Positions 24,804 through 33,838 of a stretch of DNA of 64,000 nt are shown here, one piece after another. The notes beneath the pieces were generated by a model. It was not told the origin of the DNA, did no database searches, and saw nothing but the letters and a program-made list of their open reading frames with translations. Origin of the DNA: Lunatimonas sp. (GTDB taxonomy: Bacteria; Bacteroidota; Bacteroidia; Cytophagales; Cyclobacteriaceae); the NCBI RefSeq assembly GCF_020832325.1, contig NZ_JAFIEU010000022.1:76692-140691 (forward strand). The letters run 5' to 3'. Position 1 is the first letter of the stretch. Each line of letters begins with the position of its first letter. A program made the position numbers and the translations under genes.

Positions 24804-27209
24804 TTAAAATTCAATAATCAACCCAACTGTTGGCAGGATGGAACCGGCTGTATTGCGGATACTTCTCAGCAAGTATCTGTTCGGATCGGCTGGATCTACC
24901 AACGGCCTATCTTGTTCGTCACGCACAGCAACCAACCGTTCCTGTTGCTCTGCCTGAAAATTGTAAGCATTCTGAATATCAAAATACCAATTCAGGTTCC
25001 ACTTGTCAAAGAAATACTTTTTGTCTACCCGAAGGTCCAGTTGGTGAAAACTCCTCAACCGATCTTCGTTGATCCGATTGAAATCAAACAACCCCTGATT
25101 GAACAAGTCCCAGTTTGAGCGAAGGGAGGAGGCATTTAAGTCAAACGGAATAAACGGAGTCCCTCCCAAAAACCTCCACCGGGCACCTATTTCCCAGTCC
25201 CGCTTTAGTCGCTTTCCTGCCGTCAAGCTGACAATGAACCGATTATCCCACGCCGAAGGAACGAACCCATCGGTATTTGGATTGGTAAACTCGCTGCGTA
25301 CCAGGGTGAGTGCTGCGATGCCATAAAAATTATTGAAAAGCCGCTGCTGAGCCAAGAACTCCAGTCCGTACGCTCTTCCTCTACCATCTGACATTACGGG
25401 TTCATTTCCGATCACACCAAAATCCGCCCCAAGGTTTGCTAGCACCACCCCATTTCGCACAGAGGTTGGATAATTGGCATACAACTTATAGAAACCCTCC
25501 ACGGTGAATCTGCGGTTCTTCTCCGGACGTTGGATCTCTATACCAGAAATGAAATGGGTGGAGCGGATAAATTGCACGTCATTGTCCTGATTTACCAACC
25601 TGCCGTCGTTGTCGCGAAAACCCAGTACCGTGTAAGGAGGGCGCTGATAATAGATCCCTGCATTGGCTGTCCAAAACAACTGATCCCGCAACTGATAGCT
25701 GACCGAGGCCCTAGGGCTGAGCTGATTCAACGGATTGCTTGCTGACCGACCAAAATCACTTCCGTCCATTCGGAGCCCCCCCGAAAGCAACAGCTTCTCA
25801 TTCACCAGTTTTTTGCTCCCTTGAATAAATGCCCCGTAGGAATGAAACAACGCCGTTGCTCCTACATCCAAGGGTACTCCTTCGGTAATTTCCACTGTGC
25901 GATCGAAGTTTTCGATTAAATACCTGCTGAATTCGTAGTTTACGCCATATTTTATCGTGTAGCCCCTGCCAAACACACTATTCTCTGCACGGAATTTATT
26001 CTCACTCTCTTGGGATCGGTAATCGAATATCAGGTTTTGGGGATCACTTTCGTCGTTGTTTTGATATTTGAAGGCGCGGTTATTCAGCATGTTCCTACTG
26101 AGCACATAGGTCCAAAAACCATTGGACCTGAAACGCTTTAGCTTCACACCGGTGGCATAGTTCCATTGCGACTGTATGGGTAGGGTATTCAATAAAAAAA
26201 GACGATTGTCGCGTTCCTCCTCGTCCTCTTCTCCAGGGAGGTCAAAATTCAGTGCAAACTCGTCAATTGCTCCTACTCCGAGAAAGGTTAGCTCGGTCTT
26301 GTCGTTTATCCGTGTTTTGGTCTTAAGCGTAAAGTCGTGGAAGGTGGGTAAAAAAGGCAATCCCAAGAGGCGGAACAGGCCCTGTAGATAGGAACGTCTT
26401 GCGGAGAGGATGTAGGTTGTTTTTTCACTCAGAGGTCCCTCGTTTGACAAGGTAAGCTCCGAAGCCCCTACTGTCAGTTGGGTAAACATCTTGTCTCTGC
26501 GACCGTCTTTCAACTCAAATTCGAAAAAAGAACTCAAGGAGTTCATTCGGTTTGCGGGAAAGGCTCCACTGATGACATCGACGTTTTTGATGAGGTTTAC
26601 GTTCAAGATACCCAAAGGACCTCCGGACGAACCTTGGGTAGCAAAGTGGTTGATGACAGGCACTTCTATCTCGTCAATGAAAAATTTATTTTCATTGGGC
26701 GCTCCACCACGGATGATGATGTCGTTTCTGAAACTGGCAGTGCTCGCTACCCCAGGTAACGCTTGAATTACCCGACTGATATCGCGGTTGCCTCCTGGAT
26801 ATCGCTCGATTTCGTTGGTATTGAGCTTCCTGGCGGAAATAGGTGTGTCCTCGGACCGGGAAAACTCGGAAGAAACAACCACCTCTGCAAGGTCTGACGC
26901 GTCTTCCTCGAGGGGGAAATCCAACTGCACCGCACGGGCTCTGGTAACTTGCACTTCAAAAACAGTGTTCGGCTTGAACCCAACAAAAGAAGCACGCACA
27001 TTGTAAAGACCGGGCGCCATGTCGGTAAGCTGGTAATTCCCATTTTCATCCGAAACCGTACCCAAGTCAAGGCCTTGTACAACAATATTGGCAAATGGAA
27101 TGGGCTCGTTGTTTACCGGATTGTATACTCTCCCTTGCAAACTGACCTGTTGGGCCGCAGCGGATAGCACAGAAAGAAAAGTAAAAGCGACAATTAAATA
27201 ATACTTCAT
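24804..27209 (-). CDS. TonB-dependent receptor with carboxypeptidase-like N-terminal domain
   Basis: An outer-membrane active transporter of about 801 residues. A signal peptide is followed by a CarboxypepD-regulatory-like domain (VSLQGRVYNPVNNEPIPFAN to ARAVQLDFPLEED). A TonB plug comes next (SRVIQALPGVASTASFRNDI, IIRGGAPNENKFFIDEIEV), then the 22-stranded barrel. It lacks the SusC-specific signature and has no SusD neighbour, so a metal chelate or peptide substrate is as likely as a glycan. The start is the ATG at 27209. The Omp85 barrel gene follows directly downstream. Confidence 0.92.
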   Translation of the reverse strand: MKYYLIVAFTFLSVLSAAAQQVSLQGRVYNPVNNEPIPFANIVVQGLDLGTVSDENGNYQLTDMAPGLYNVRASFVGFKPNTVFEVQVTRARAVQLDFPLEEDASDLAEVVVSSEFSRSEDTPISARKLNTNEIERYPGGNRDISRVIQALPGVASTASFRNDIIIRGGAPNENKFFIDEIEVPVINHFATQGSSGGPLGILNVNLIKNVDVISGAFPANRMNSLSSFFEFELKDGRRDKMFTQLTVGASELTLSNEGPLSEKTTYILSARRSYLQGLFRLLGLPFLPTFHDFTLKTKTRINDKTELTFLGVGAIDEFALNFDLPGEEDEEERDNRLFLLNTLPIQSQWNYATGVKLKRFRSNGFWTYVLSRNMLNNRAFKYQNNDESDPQNLIFDYRSQESENKFRAENSVFGRGYTIKYGVNYEFSRYLIENFDRTVEITEGVPLDVGATALFHSYGAFIQGSKKLVNEKLLLSGGLRMDGSDFGRSASNPLNQLSPRASVSYQLRDQLFWTANAGIYYQRPPYTVLGFRDNDGRLVNQDNDVQFIRSTHFISGIEIQRPEKNRRFTVEGFYKLYANYPTSVRNGVVLANLGADFGVIGNEPVMSDGRGRAYGLEFLAQQRLFNNFYGIAALTLVRSEFTNPNTDGFVPSAWDNRFIVSLTAGKRLKRDWEIGARWRFLGGTPFIPFDLNASSLRSNWDLFNQGLFDFNRINEDRLRSFHQLDLRVDKKYFFDKWNLNWYFDIQNAYNFQAEQQERLVAVRDEQDRPLVDPADPNRYLLRSIRNTAGSILPTVGLIIEF

Positions 27210-27299
27210 CAAATTGCTTTTGAAATTACATCATTATAAATCCATCTCAGGTCAAAAGGTTTGTACATGAATGGAATTTTTTCCATTATTTTAGGCCAA

Positions 27300-28010
27300 T
27301 TAGCGTAAACCGGCTTCTTTCACCTTCCATAACCTCCACCATGGGGTTCCGGGAGAATCGTGATGCTCGTAGTGGTAACCAAAAAAATAACAGGTTACAA
27401 AAGCCCAAATGTGGTTTTTCACTTGGGAACCGGAATGATGCTTGTTGGACTGCTCGCCCCTATGGGGCAAAAAGGTGCCAAAGTAAAACAGCTGTAGGGT
27501 AGAAAGAATGGCAGGAAGCATCCAAAAAAGGATGAGGTTTTCGGTAGGGATAAATATTTTAAGTACGTTAAAGGTAATCGCCATCAGGAGAATCTGCCAC
27601 ACATTTACGTAGGCCGTTATAAAACTAATGTACCAGGGCAAAAAGCGGTGAGATGGATGATAATCCGGATCTCCTTCCGTTGCTACAAAGCGATGGTGTA
27701 GGTGGTGCTTGGGATACAGCCGGCTGTAAAAGTTATAAGAAAACAGAAGCGCCGCTACCCATCCGATGGCATGATTTAGTTTTCGATTGCGCGAAACCAC
27801 TCCGTGCATGGCATCGTGGGCTGTAATAAACAATCCGGTGTATAGGTGCATCTGTACCAAGATGGCCAGATAGGTAAAGGGATTCCGGTAATCCACGTCC
27901 CAAGACAACAGCAACACCAGAAACAAAAACCATAGCGAAACGATCGAAAGTGCAATGAATACTCCCTTAGGGTCTATCGCAACGCCATTAACACGTGCTG
28001 GTCCGTTCAT
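27300..28010 (-). CDS. crtW: Beta-carotene ketolase (CrtW type)
   Basis: A membrane di-iron oxygenase of 236 residues that adds the 4-keto group to the beta-ring of carotenoids. The histidine motifs of the CrtW class are all visible: HDAMHG, HHLHHRFVATEGDPDYHPS, FGTFLPHR and FGYHYEHHDSPGTPWWRLW. Hydrophobic helices separate them. It is the last gene of the carotenoid operon, 31 bases after ispH. In Algoriphagus-like bacteria CrtW is known to take part in making flexixanthin-type keto-carotenoids. The other fatty-acid-desaturase-fold option (a lipid desaturase) is less likely given the operon and the DPDYH motif. Confidence 0.88.
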   Translation of the reverse strand: MNGPARVNGVAIDPKGVFIALSIVSLWFLFLVLLLSWDVDYRNPFTYLAILVQMHLYTGLFITAHDAMHGVVSRNRKLNHAIGWVAALLFSYNFYSRLYPKHHLHHRFVATEGDPDYHPSHRFLPWYISFITAYVNVWQILLMAITFNVLKIFIPTENLILFWMLPAILSTLQLFYFGTFLPHRGEQSNKHHSGSQVKNHIWAFVTCYFFGYHYEHHDSPGTPWWRLWKVKEAGLR

Positions 28011-28041
28011 CTACGCAAAACAATTTCGAAGTCCGATTCAT

Positions 28042-28887
28042 TCAAAACCGGACAATCTTTTCTTTAACTTGTTCCATCAGCCACATAGGCGTAGAAGTAG
28101 CTCCGCAAACTCCCACCGTTTGGTCTTCCGAAAACCAAGACGGATTCACCTCCTCTGGATTCGAAACAAAATACGTGTTAGGGTTACATTCCTTGCACAC
28201 GTTGTACAACACCTTTCCATTGGAGGATTTGGTCCCGCTGACAAATACGATATGATCAAACTTGGACGCAAAGTCTCTTAATTCTTTGTCTCTATTTGAG
28301 ACCTGTCTACAGATGGTATCGTTTGTGTTGATGGAGATACCGTTGTCTTTTAGGATTTGGTTGATCTCGTAAAATTTATCGGTACTCTTTGTCGTCTGAC
28401 TGTAAAGCGTGATATTTTTTGGTAGACTGGGGATATCCAGTTCATTGATATCCTGAAAAACCACGGCCTTATTACCTGTCTGCCCTAATAGCCCGATTAC
28501 CTCAGCATGACCGTGTTTTCCGTAGATGTAAATCGCCTCGTCCTTATCATAGGAGTTTTTTATACGATTCTGAAGCTTCAGTACCACGGGACAACTGGCA
28601 TCGATCAGTGTGAGATTGTTTTGTATGGCCAATTGATAGGTAGAAGGAGGTTCTCCATGAGCACGGATCAAGACCTTTTCATTGGTCAGCTTTTTCAACT
28701 CCTCGTGATCTATGATCACAAGACCTTTTCCTGCTAGCCGCTTTACTTCTTCATCGTTGTGTACAATGTCTCCCAAACAGTACAGATACCCCTCGTTATC
28801 GAGTATTTCCTCCGCCATTTCTATTGCATAGACCACACCAAAACAGAAGCCCGAATGCTGATCAATATGTACTTGCAGGTTTAACAT
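28042..28887 (-). CDS. ispH: 4-hydroxy-3-methylbut-2-enyl diphosphate reductase
   Basis: The last enzyme of the MEP isoprenoid pathway. It reduces HMBPP to IPP and DMAPP with an iron-sulfur cluster. The 281-residue protein has the three cluster cysteines in GFCFGV (Cys15), DASCPVVLKLQ and NDTICRQVSNRDKEL, and the substrate histidines in GDIVHN, RAHGEPPS and YGKHGHAEVIG. The TxxT-like end GVCGATSTP is also present. It lies between the lycopene cyclase and CrtW genes, so extra precursor supply may be tied to pigment production. Confidence 0.95.
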   Translation of the reverse strand: MLNLQVHIDQHSGFCFGVVYAIEMAEEILDNEGYLYCLGDIVHNDEEVKRLAGKGLVIIDHEELKKLTNEKVLIRAHGEPPSTYQLAIQNNLTLIDASCPVVLKLQNRIKNSYDKDEAIYIYGKHGHAEVIGLLGQTGNKAVVFQDINELDIPSLPKNITLYSQTTKSTDKFYEINQILKDNGISINTNDTICRQVSNRDKELRDFASKFDHIVFVSGTKSSNGKVLYNVCKECNPNTYFVSNPEEVNPSWFSEDQTVGVCGATSTPMWLMEQVKEKIVRF

Positions 28888-28893
28888 ACCCTA

Positions 28894-29601
28894 TTAACTT
28901 TGACCTTTTTGAAATGTTTTCCGTTCTTTGATTTTTTCGTAAATCGTCACCACCAACAAAAGCATTCCCAAGTTGTATACGGAATCTTCTATCGGAATTG
29001 TTCCAAGCCGAATCCCTAAATTCTCCTCATTATTGTACCACACAATAGGCTCGTCTATCCAAGATCCAGTCAACACCCCGTTGACTAAAAAAAATGGAAT
29101 AAACGAAACCAAATAGGCTAAAAGGAACCTACCAAAGTGTTTATCTTTAAATATAAGCAAATGAGCCGTTAATACAGCCGAAGCGAAGAAAAAGTTTATA
29201 CCTGTGTACATCTTATCAATGTGCACGAAACCCAGCCCCACAAACGCCAGAATCAGCACATAAATCAACGTGAGTGCTATTGGCTTGAAAATATCCTTTT
29301 TTACAAAATAAATCAGCACTTCGTAAATAAACACGCAGGCATAAGGCACTATTAGAAAAAAAGCCCACTCCTCCAGCGGAAGTTCTAACACATAGATTCC
29401 CAGAATATAGCGTTCGTTAAAGCCCCATACCCCCATTACGGTAAACCAATGGTCCCAGAGAACGAAGATGACCGCCATAATCAGGATTGCAGGAAACAGG
29501 GCATAGGCCTTTTTCGCATACTGTATGCGGTGTTCGAAAGATTGGGCCAGCGGATAAGAAAGGGTAAACAACATCAACCCCAAATAGTAGTAATTTTCCA
29601 T
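28894..29601 (-). CDS. crtYcd: Lycopene cyclase, fused CrtYc-CrtYd type
   Basis: A membrane protein of 235 residues with about seven helices, built of two related halves as in the CrtYcd fused heterodimeric cyclases. Each half carries a P-x-E-[ED]-like acidic motif: LELPLEEWAFFLIVPY in the first half and LGTIPIEDSVYNLGMLL in the second. The enzyme cyclises the ends of lycopene to beta-ionone rings, giving beta-carotene. It sits 7 bases after crtB and 6 before ispH. It is unrelated in sequence to the FAD-dependent CrtY of proteobacteria. Confidence 0.9.
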   Translation of the reverse strand: MENYYYLGLMLFTLSYPLAQSFEHRIQYAKKAYALFPAILIMAVIFVLWDHWFTVMGVWGFNERYILGIYVLELPLEEWAFFLIVPYACVFIYEVLIYFVKKDIFKPIALTLIYVLILAFVGLGFVHIDKMYTGINFFFASAVLTAHLLIFKDKHFGRFLLAYLVSFIPFFLVNGVLTGSWIDEPIVWYNNEENLGIRLGTIPIEDSVYNLGMLLLVVTIYEKIKERKTFQKGQS

Positions 29602-29608
29602 AGGTCTC

Positions 29609-30454
29609 TCAACTAAAGCCTAACTTTGAGCCGAAATAGGTGGCGAGCAGCAAAGAGGCCTTCCGGGCATTGGGGATGCGTATTCGTTGCCTGGTAATGA
29701 CTTCGGGAGAAGTACTTTTTATTTTGTGAAATAGCTTTAGGTAATACAAGTACGCAATCTTTACCCCAAGCTTCGCTCCCTCTGGAAGCTGTCGAATACC
29801 GATCAACGCGTCATCAAAATCTTTTTGTATATCTGCTTCAATCACTTTCTTCGCGGACTGATCAAAGCTGTTAAAGTCAACACCGGGAAAGTACACCCTA
29901 CCTCGCTCCTCGAAATCACTCTTAATGTCCCGTAGAAAATTCACCTTTTGAAATGCCGCACCCAAGCTGCAGGCGTACCCCTTTAACTTTTCGTAAGTGG
30001 TACCATCTCCCTCGCAAAAAACTTTCAAGCACATCAGACCAACCACCTCGGCAGACCCATATATATACTCGTGGTATTTCTCATCACTGTATTTGGTGAA
30101 ATCCAAATCCATTTCCATGCTATGAAGGAAGGCATCAATCAAATCCTTATCGATATCAAACTGCCTGACTACAACCTGAAACGCATGTAAGACGGGATTT
30201 AGGCTTATTCCTTCGTCAATGGCCAAATACGTGTCTGATCTAAACCGATCCAATAAGGTCTTTTTATCAAAGTCGTGAAAGGTATCTACAATTTCATCGG
30301 CGTAGCGGACAAAGCCATAAATAGCATAAATGGATTTGTGAAACTTTTTGTCCAGGGTCTTTATTCCCAGCGTAAACGAGGTGCTATAACGCTGCGTAAT
30401 AAGCTTACTACATTCAAAGGTAGTATCCTCAAAGAGCTGCTTGGGGGTAGTCAT
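29609..30454 (-). CDS. crtB: Phytoene synthase
   Basis: Condenses two geranylgeranyl diphosphates to phytoene, the first committed step of C40 carotenoid synthesis. The 281-residue protein has the two Asp-rich motifs that bind the Mg-diphosphates: RYADEIVDTFHDFD near residue 48 and FLRDIKSDFEERGRVYFP near 170. The tyrosine-rich substrate segment SFTLGIKTLDKKFH is near the N-terminus. It follows crtI by 25 bases. A GGPP synthase (crtE) gene is not in the window. Confidence 0.94.
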   Translation of the reverse strand: MTTPKQLFEDTTFECSKLITQRYSTSFTLGIKTLDKKFHKSIYAIYGFVRYADEIVDTFHDFDKKTLLDRFRSDTYLAIDEGISLNPVLHAFQVVVRQFDIDKDLIDAFLHSMEMDLDFTKYSDEKYHEYIYGSAEVVGLMCLKVFCEGDGTTYEKLKGYACSLGAAFQKVNFLRDIKSDFEERGRVYFPGVDFNSFDQSAKKVIEADIQKDFDDALIGIRQLPEGAKLGVKIAYLYYLKLFHKIKSTSPEVITRQRIRIPNARKASLLLATYFGSKLGFS

Positions 30455-30479
30455 ATGTTGAAGTTACTGAATTTTTTTG

Positions 30480-31958
30480 TTATTGATGCTCCTTTTGAAT
30501 CTCCTTTGCCACTACACCCCCGGAGATGAGCGAAGGAGGAACTCCAGGACCCGGCACAGTCAGCTGTCCGGTATAGTAAAGATTCGATACTTTCTTGCTT
30601 TTCAGGGATGGTTTCAAAATGGCAGTCTGAGTTAGCGTATTTGCTAACCCATACGCATTTCCTTTGAAAGCGTGATAGTCTGCCATAAAATCCTTGTGAG
30701 CATAGGAGCGCCTATAGATAACGTGACTACGAATCTCCTGACCACTTAAGGCCTCTAGGCGATCCATTACCATATGGTAATACTTTTCCCTCAGCTCTTC
30801 GGTGTCTGTTAAGCCCGGAGCTAGGGGAACCAAAAGAAAGAGGTTTTCCTTGCCCTCAGGCGCAACACTTGGATCGGTCACTGACGGCGCTGATACATAA
30901 AACAGTGGTTTTTCAGGCCAGCGTGGCCGTGTATAAATAGCGTCCGCATGAGGGCCAAGTGGCTCATCAAAATATAGGTTGTGATGCAAGAGATTCTTTA
31001 GCTTTTTATCCACTCCAAGGTAAAAAAGCAGGGATGAGGGTGCCATTACCCGAGTGTCCCAATAGCTATCTGAGTAATTTCTGTACGCAGGCGCCAAAAG
31101 TTTCGTGTCCACATGGTGATAGTCTGCCCCGGCTACCACTACATCTGCATCCAAGGTTTCTCCGTTTTCAAACGTAATGGAATGGGCTTTGCCATTTGTC
31201 ACATTTATCTGCTTTACGGGACTACTGAAGCGAAATTCCACGCCTTTCTCCTCTGCCAGCGCTACCATCCCTTCTATGATCTTGTGCATACCACCCATGG
31301 GATACCAAGTACCCAAGGCAATGTCAGCATAGTTCATCAAACTATACAGCGCCGGTATGTTTTCAGCAGTTTCGCCCAAAAACAGTACGGGGAACTCCAT
31401 CAGTCGTATGATTTTGTCTTCTTTAAAAAATTTACGAACATGTTTGGACATGGACTGAAAGATATCCATCCGAAACAGATCCCGTAGCAAGCTCAATCTG
31501 GCAAACTCCATCAGGGATCTACTTGGTTTGTGGACCAAATCGTGAATGCCTACCTGGTATTTGTAAGCTGCTTGAGACAAAAACTCCTCCAGACGTTTCC
31601 CTGATCCGCTCTCTAAGTCTTCGAACATCTGTTTGAACGCTTGCAGGTCAGCTGGGATAGATAGGATGTCATCTTTCCCGTAAATCACCGCATAGGAAGG
31701 ATCTAGCCTTACAAGGTCATAATAATCACTTACTTTCTTCCCAAAGGTTTCAAAGTATCGATCAAAAACGTCGGGCATCCAATACCAGCTTGGCCCCATA
31801 TCAAACACAAAACCCCCGGTTTCGAACTTTCTAGCCCTACCCCCGGGGGTACTGTTTTTTTCAGCTACAGTCACTTGGTAACCGCTTGCCGCAAGGTGGG
31901 TAGCAGCAGAAATACCGGCGAATCCGCTGCCTATCACCACCACATGCTTTCCATTCAT
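30480..31958 (-). CDS. crtI: Phytoene desaturase
   Basis: An FAD-dependent desaturase of 492 residues that introduces double bases' worth of unsaturation stepwise into phytoene, ending at lycopene. The N-terminal dinucleotide motif is VVIGSGFAGISAATHLAASG, followed by EKNSTPGGRARKF and DMGPSWYWMPDVF. The C-terminal signature NLYYTGQLTVPGPGVPPSLI is typical of the CrtI family. It starts one base after the sigma-factor stop and heads the enzyme part of the carotenoid operon. A CrtD-like specificity is possible but less likely next to crtB. Confidence 0.94.
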   Translation of the reverse strand: MNGKHVVVIGSGFAGISAATHLAASGYQVTVAEKNSTPGGRARKFETGGFVFDMGPSWYWMPDVFDRYFETFGKKVSDYYDLVRLDPSYAVIYGKDDILSIPADLQAFKQMFEDLESGSGKRLEEFLSQAAYKYQVGIHDLVHKPSRSLMEFARLSLLRDLFRMDIFQSMSKHVRKFFKEDKIIRLMEFPVLFLGETAENIPALYSLMNYADIALGTWYPMGGMHKIIEGMVALAEEKGVEFRFSSPVKQINVTNGKAHSITFENGETLDADVVVAGADYHHVDTKLLAPAYRNYSDSYWDTRVMAPSSLLFYLGVDKKLKNLLHHNLYFDEPLGPHADAIYTRPRWPEKPLFYVSAPSVTDPSVAPEGKENLFLLVPLAPGLTDTEELREKYYHMVMDRLEALSGQEIRSHVIYRRSYAHKDFMADYHAFKGNAYGLANTLTQTAILKPSLKSKKVSNLYYTGQLTVPGPGVPPSLISGGVVAKEIQKEHQ

Positions 31959-31959
31959 A

Positions 31960-32472
31960 TTAATTTCTTGTTTGGTAGATGCTCAATTGATCTTTGAGAA
32001 GCTTCCGTGCAATATGAATTCTATTTTTTACAGTTCCAATGGGAATCTGCAATTTGTCTGCTATTTCGTGGTATTTAAAACCACGGAAGTGCATCAAAAA
32101 AGGATCTTTGTAGACCGGATCCAAGGCAGTGATAGCCGTAGTAATGTCTTTCATGGCAAAGTCACCATAGGCATCATTCTCGATAATAGCTGCCCCAGAA
32201 TTGATAAAGTGCAAATTATCCGAGGTATCAACGAACGTACCTCGACGGACCATCCGCTGGTAATTCGTGATAAATGTATTCTTCATGATAGTATATAACC
32301 AAGCTTTTAGGTTGGTTCCATCTGTAAATTTATCCTTATTGGTAAACGCCTTAACCATGGTGTCCTGTAACAGGTCATTCGCATCGTCAACGTCTCTAGT
32401 CAATTTCAAAGCAAAAGGCTTAAGCGATTTGGTGAGCTTGTTTAATGAGTAGCTAAATTCAAGTGTTGTCAT
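31960..32472 (-). CDS. ECF-type RNA polymerase sigma factor
   Basis: A 170-residue sigma-70 family factor with region 2 (DDANDLLQDTMVKAFTNKDKF, core LLQDTMVKAF) and region 4 (GFKYHEIADKLQIPIGTVKN) only, as in ECF sigmas. The ATG at 32472 is chosen over a TTG at 32496 because the upstream TTG lies inside the predicted -7 element. It is the first gene of the carotenoid operon, one base before crtI, so it probably controls pigment genes and perhaps itself. No anti-sigma gene is adjacent. Light or oxidative stress would be a reasonable trigger by analogy with other carotenoid regulators, but the sequence does not show this. Confidence 0.9.
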   Translation of the reverse strand: MTTLEFSYSLNKLTKSLKPFALKLTRDVDDANDLLQDTMVKAFTNKDKFTDGTNLKAWLYTIMKNTFITNYQRMVRRGTFVDTSDNLHFINSGAAIIENDAYGDFAMKDITTAITALDPVYKDPFLMHFRGFKYHEIADKLQIPIGTVKNRIHIARKLLKDQLSIYQTRN

Positions 32473-32493
32473 GGTTTTCGGTTTTTGTTTAAT

Positions 32494-32524
32494 CAAAAGT
32501 ACAGATCATTAAACATATAAACAA
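32494..32524 (-). promoter_or_regulatory. Promoter of the carotenoid operon
   Basis: On the minus strand, TTG (32524-32522) and TACTTTTG (32501-32494) are 20 bases apart and match the primary-sigma promoter of Bacteroidota. The predicted transcript would start about 15 bases before the sigma-factor ATG. Confidence 0.65.
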
Positions 32525-32670
32525 GAAAAATGTGTAAGTTTTTTTAAAAAAGTTTAAACGTTATTTTTGGTCAACCCATATTTCGGTACAAAAAGCCCTT
32601 ATATTACGGGAAAATAACCACTCTGGTTGCTCTTAGAGTGAGGTTTTTGGTCTGCACCAATCTTTTTTGT

Positions 32671-32710
32671 TTAACAAAAATAAAAAAAGACTAACATTAC
32701 TGTTAGTCTT
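32671..32710 (-). terminator. Terminator of the D-amino-acid operon
   Basis: On the minus strand the arm AAGACTAACA pairs with TGTTAGTCTT around a four-base loop, and a T-run of seven plus a second T-rich stretch follows. It lies 25 bases after the dipeptidase stop. Confidence 0.9.
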
Positions 32711-32735
32711 ATCAAATGAATTGAAACGGCAACCG

Positions 32736-33806
32736 TCAGGCCCAAGCCGCCCGTAAAAAACGGAGCCAATTCCCGTGCATGACGTTTTCGATATCGGTTT
32801 CGGAATATCCCCTCCTAGCCAACATCCCGGGAATACGGCGCAAGTCACCGATGGATTCCAAGTCATACGGGCTTTGCTCACGTCCATAAGCTCCGTCTAA
32901 ATCACTGCCGATACCAATGTGGTTGGCATTGCCGGCAAGCTGGCAGATATGATCCATATGGTCGATAATCTTTTCCAAGTCGCAATCCATTTCCCTGGGA
33001 AGAGACTTACCCTTGATCCAGCCGGGCACCATCATCCAAGCATCCAATGCACCTCCGATAACCGCACCCCGTTCTATCAGCGCCTTTAGTTGTTCATCAC
33101 TAAACTGCCTGTTGTGGTTTACCAAAGCCCTACAATTGTTGTGGCTAGCCCACACAAACCCGTTGAAATGATCCAAAGCTTCCCAAAAACTGTCATCGCA
33201 AAGGTGGGTAGCATCCAGAATGATGTTTAATTCTTCCATTCGCTTTAGTAGTTCCTGTCCCTTAGGTCCCATAAATCCAGAGGCATCTGTACCCTGCGCA
33301 TATCGGCCGGGGCCATAATGGGCCGGGCCCAGTGCTCGTAGTCCCGATGCGTGAGACATTTCTAAATAGCGGATATCTATAATGGAGTCCGCTCCTTCCA
33401 AAGAAAGAATGTAGCCTATGGGCTTCGCTCCCGTTGAACCTCCATCGTGCCATAGCGCTAGATGCTTCTCAAGAGAGGCGAGGTCAGCAATTTGGACCAT
33501 CTCTCCGAGGTCCTCCATTGCTTGGTACCAAGCAAGCTGTCCTTGGCTTTGAGCCCAGGCTTGCGCGGGCGAATGCCAGCCGGGAAGTGGATTATCCGGT
33601 GCCACGTATCGTGCGATCTGCGTGGCTACTACCAGGCCGATCTCTGCCTCCCGCAGGGTGGGTAGAGAAACCGTGGCGTTGCCCCGATCTGCCTTATCGG
33701 TAAGACCCTTTTCCCGTTCGTTGATCTCATGCAGCGGTTTCGTCAGGTCGCGGTTCCACTCCAACGCATTCATACTCAGATCTAGGTGCGCATCAATTGT
33801 AAACAT
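32736..33806 (-). CDS. Membrane dipeptidase-like zinc peptidase (family M19)
   Basis: A 356-residue amidohydrolase-fold dipeptidase of the M19 (renal dipeptidase) family. The first zinc ligands are in IDAHLDLS (His7, Asp9). Later features are LSLEGADSI, LDATHLCDDSFWEAL, WASHNNCRAL and IGIGSDLDGAYG. M19 enzymes cleave dipeptides, and bacterial members often accept a D-residue at the C-terminal side. The ATG at 33806 is chosen over an in-frame TTG at 33878, which would overlap the preceding gene. It is the last gene of an operon with a D-threonine-aldolase-like enzyme, RidA and a GntP permease. There is no signal peptide, so it acts in the cytoplasm. Confidence 0.88.
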   Translation of the reverse strand: MFTIDAHLDLSMNALEWNRDLTKPLHEINEREKGLTDKADRGNATVSLPTLREAEIGLVVATQIARYVAPDNPLPGWHSPAQAWAQSQGQLAWYQAMEDLGEMVQIADLASLEKHLALWHDGGSTGAKPIGYILSLEGADSIIDIRYLEMSHASGLRALGPAHYGPGRYAQGTDASGFMGPKGQELLKRMEELNIILDATHLCDDSFWEALDHFNGFVWASHNNCRALVNHNRQFSDEQLKALIERGAVIGGALDAWMMVPGWIKGKSLPREMDCDLEKIIDHMDHICQLAGNANHIGIGSDLDGAYGREQSPYDLESIGDLRRIPGMLARRGYSETDIENVMHGNWLRFLRAAWA

Positions 33807-33838
33807 AGGTTCAAAATCATTTTTGATGAAAGCATGGA

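Noticed and set aside
27269-27288. Perfect hairpin AATGGAA-TTTT-TTCCATT between the TonB receptor and crtW
   Set aside because: It is A/T-rich, weak, and on the minus strand is not followed by a T-run, so I did not call it a terminator of the carotenoid operon.
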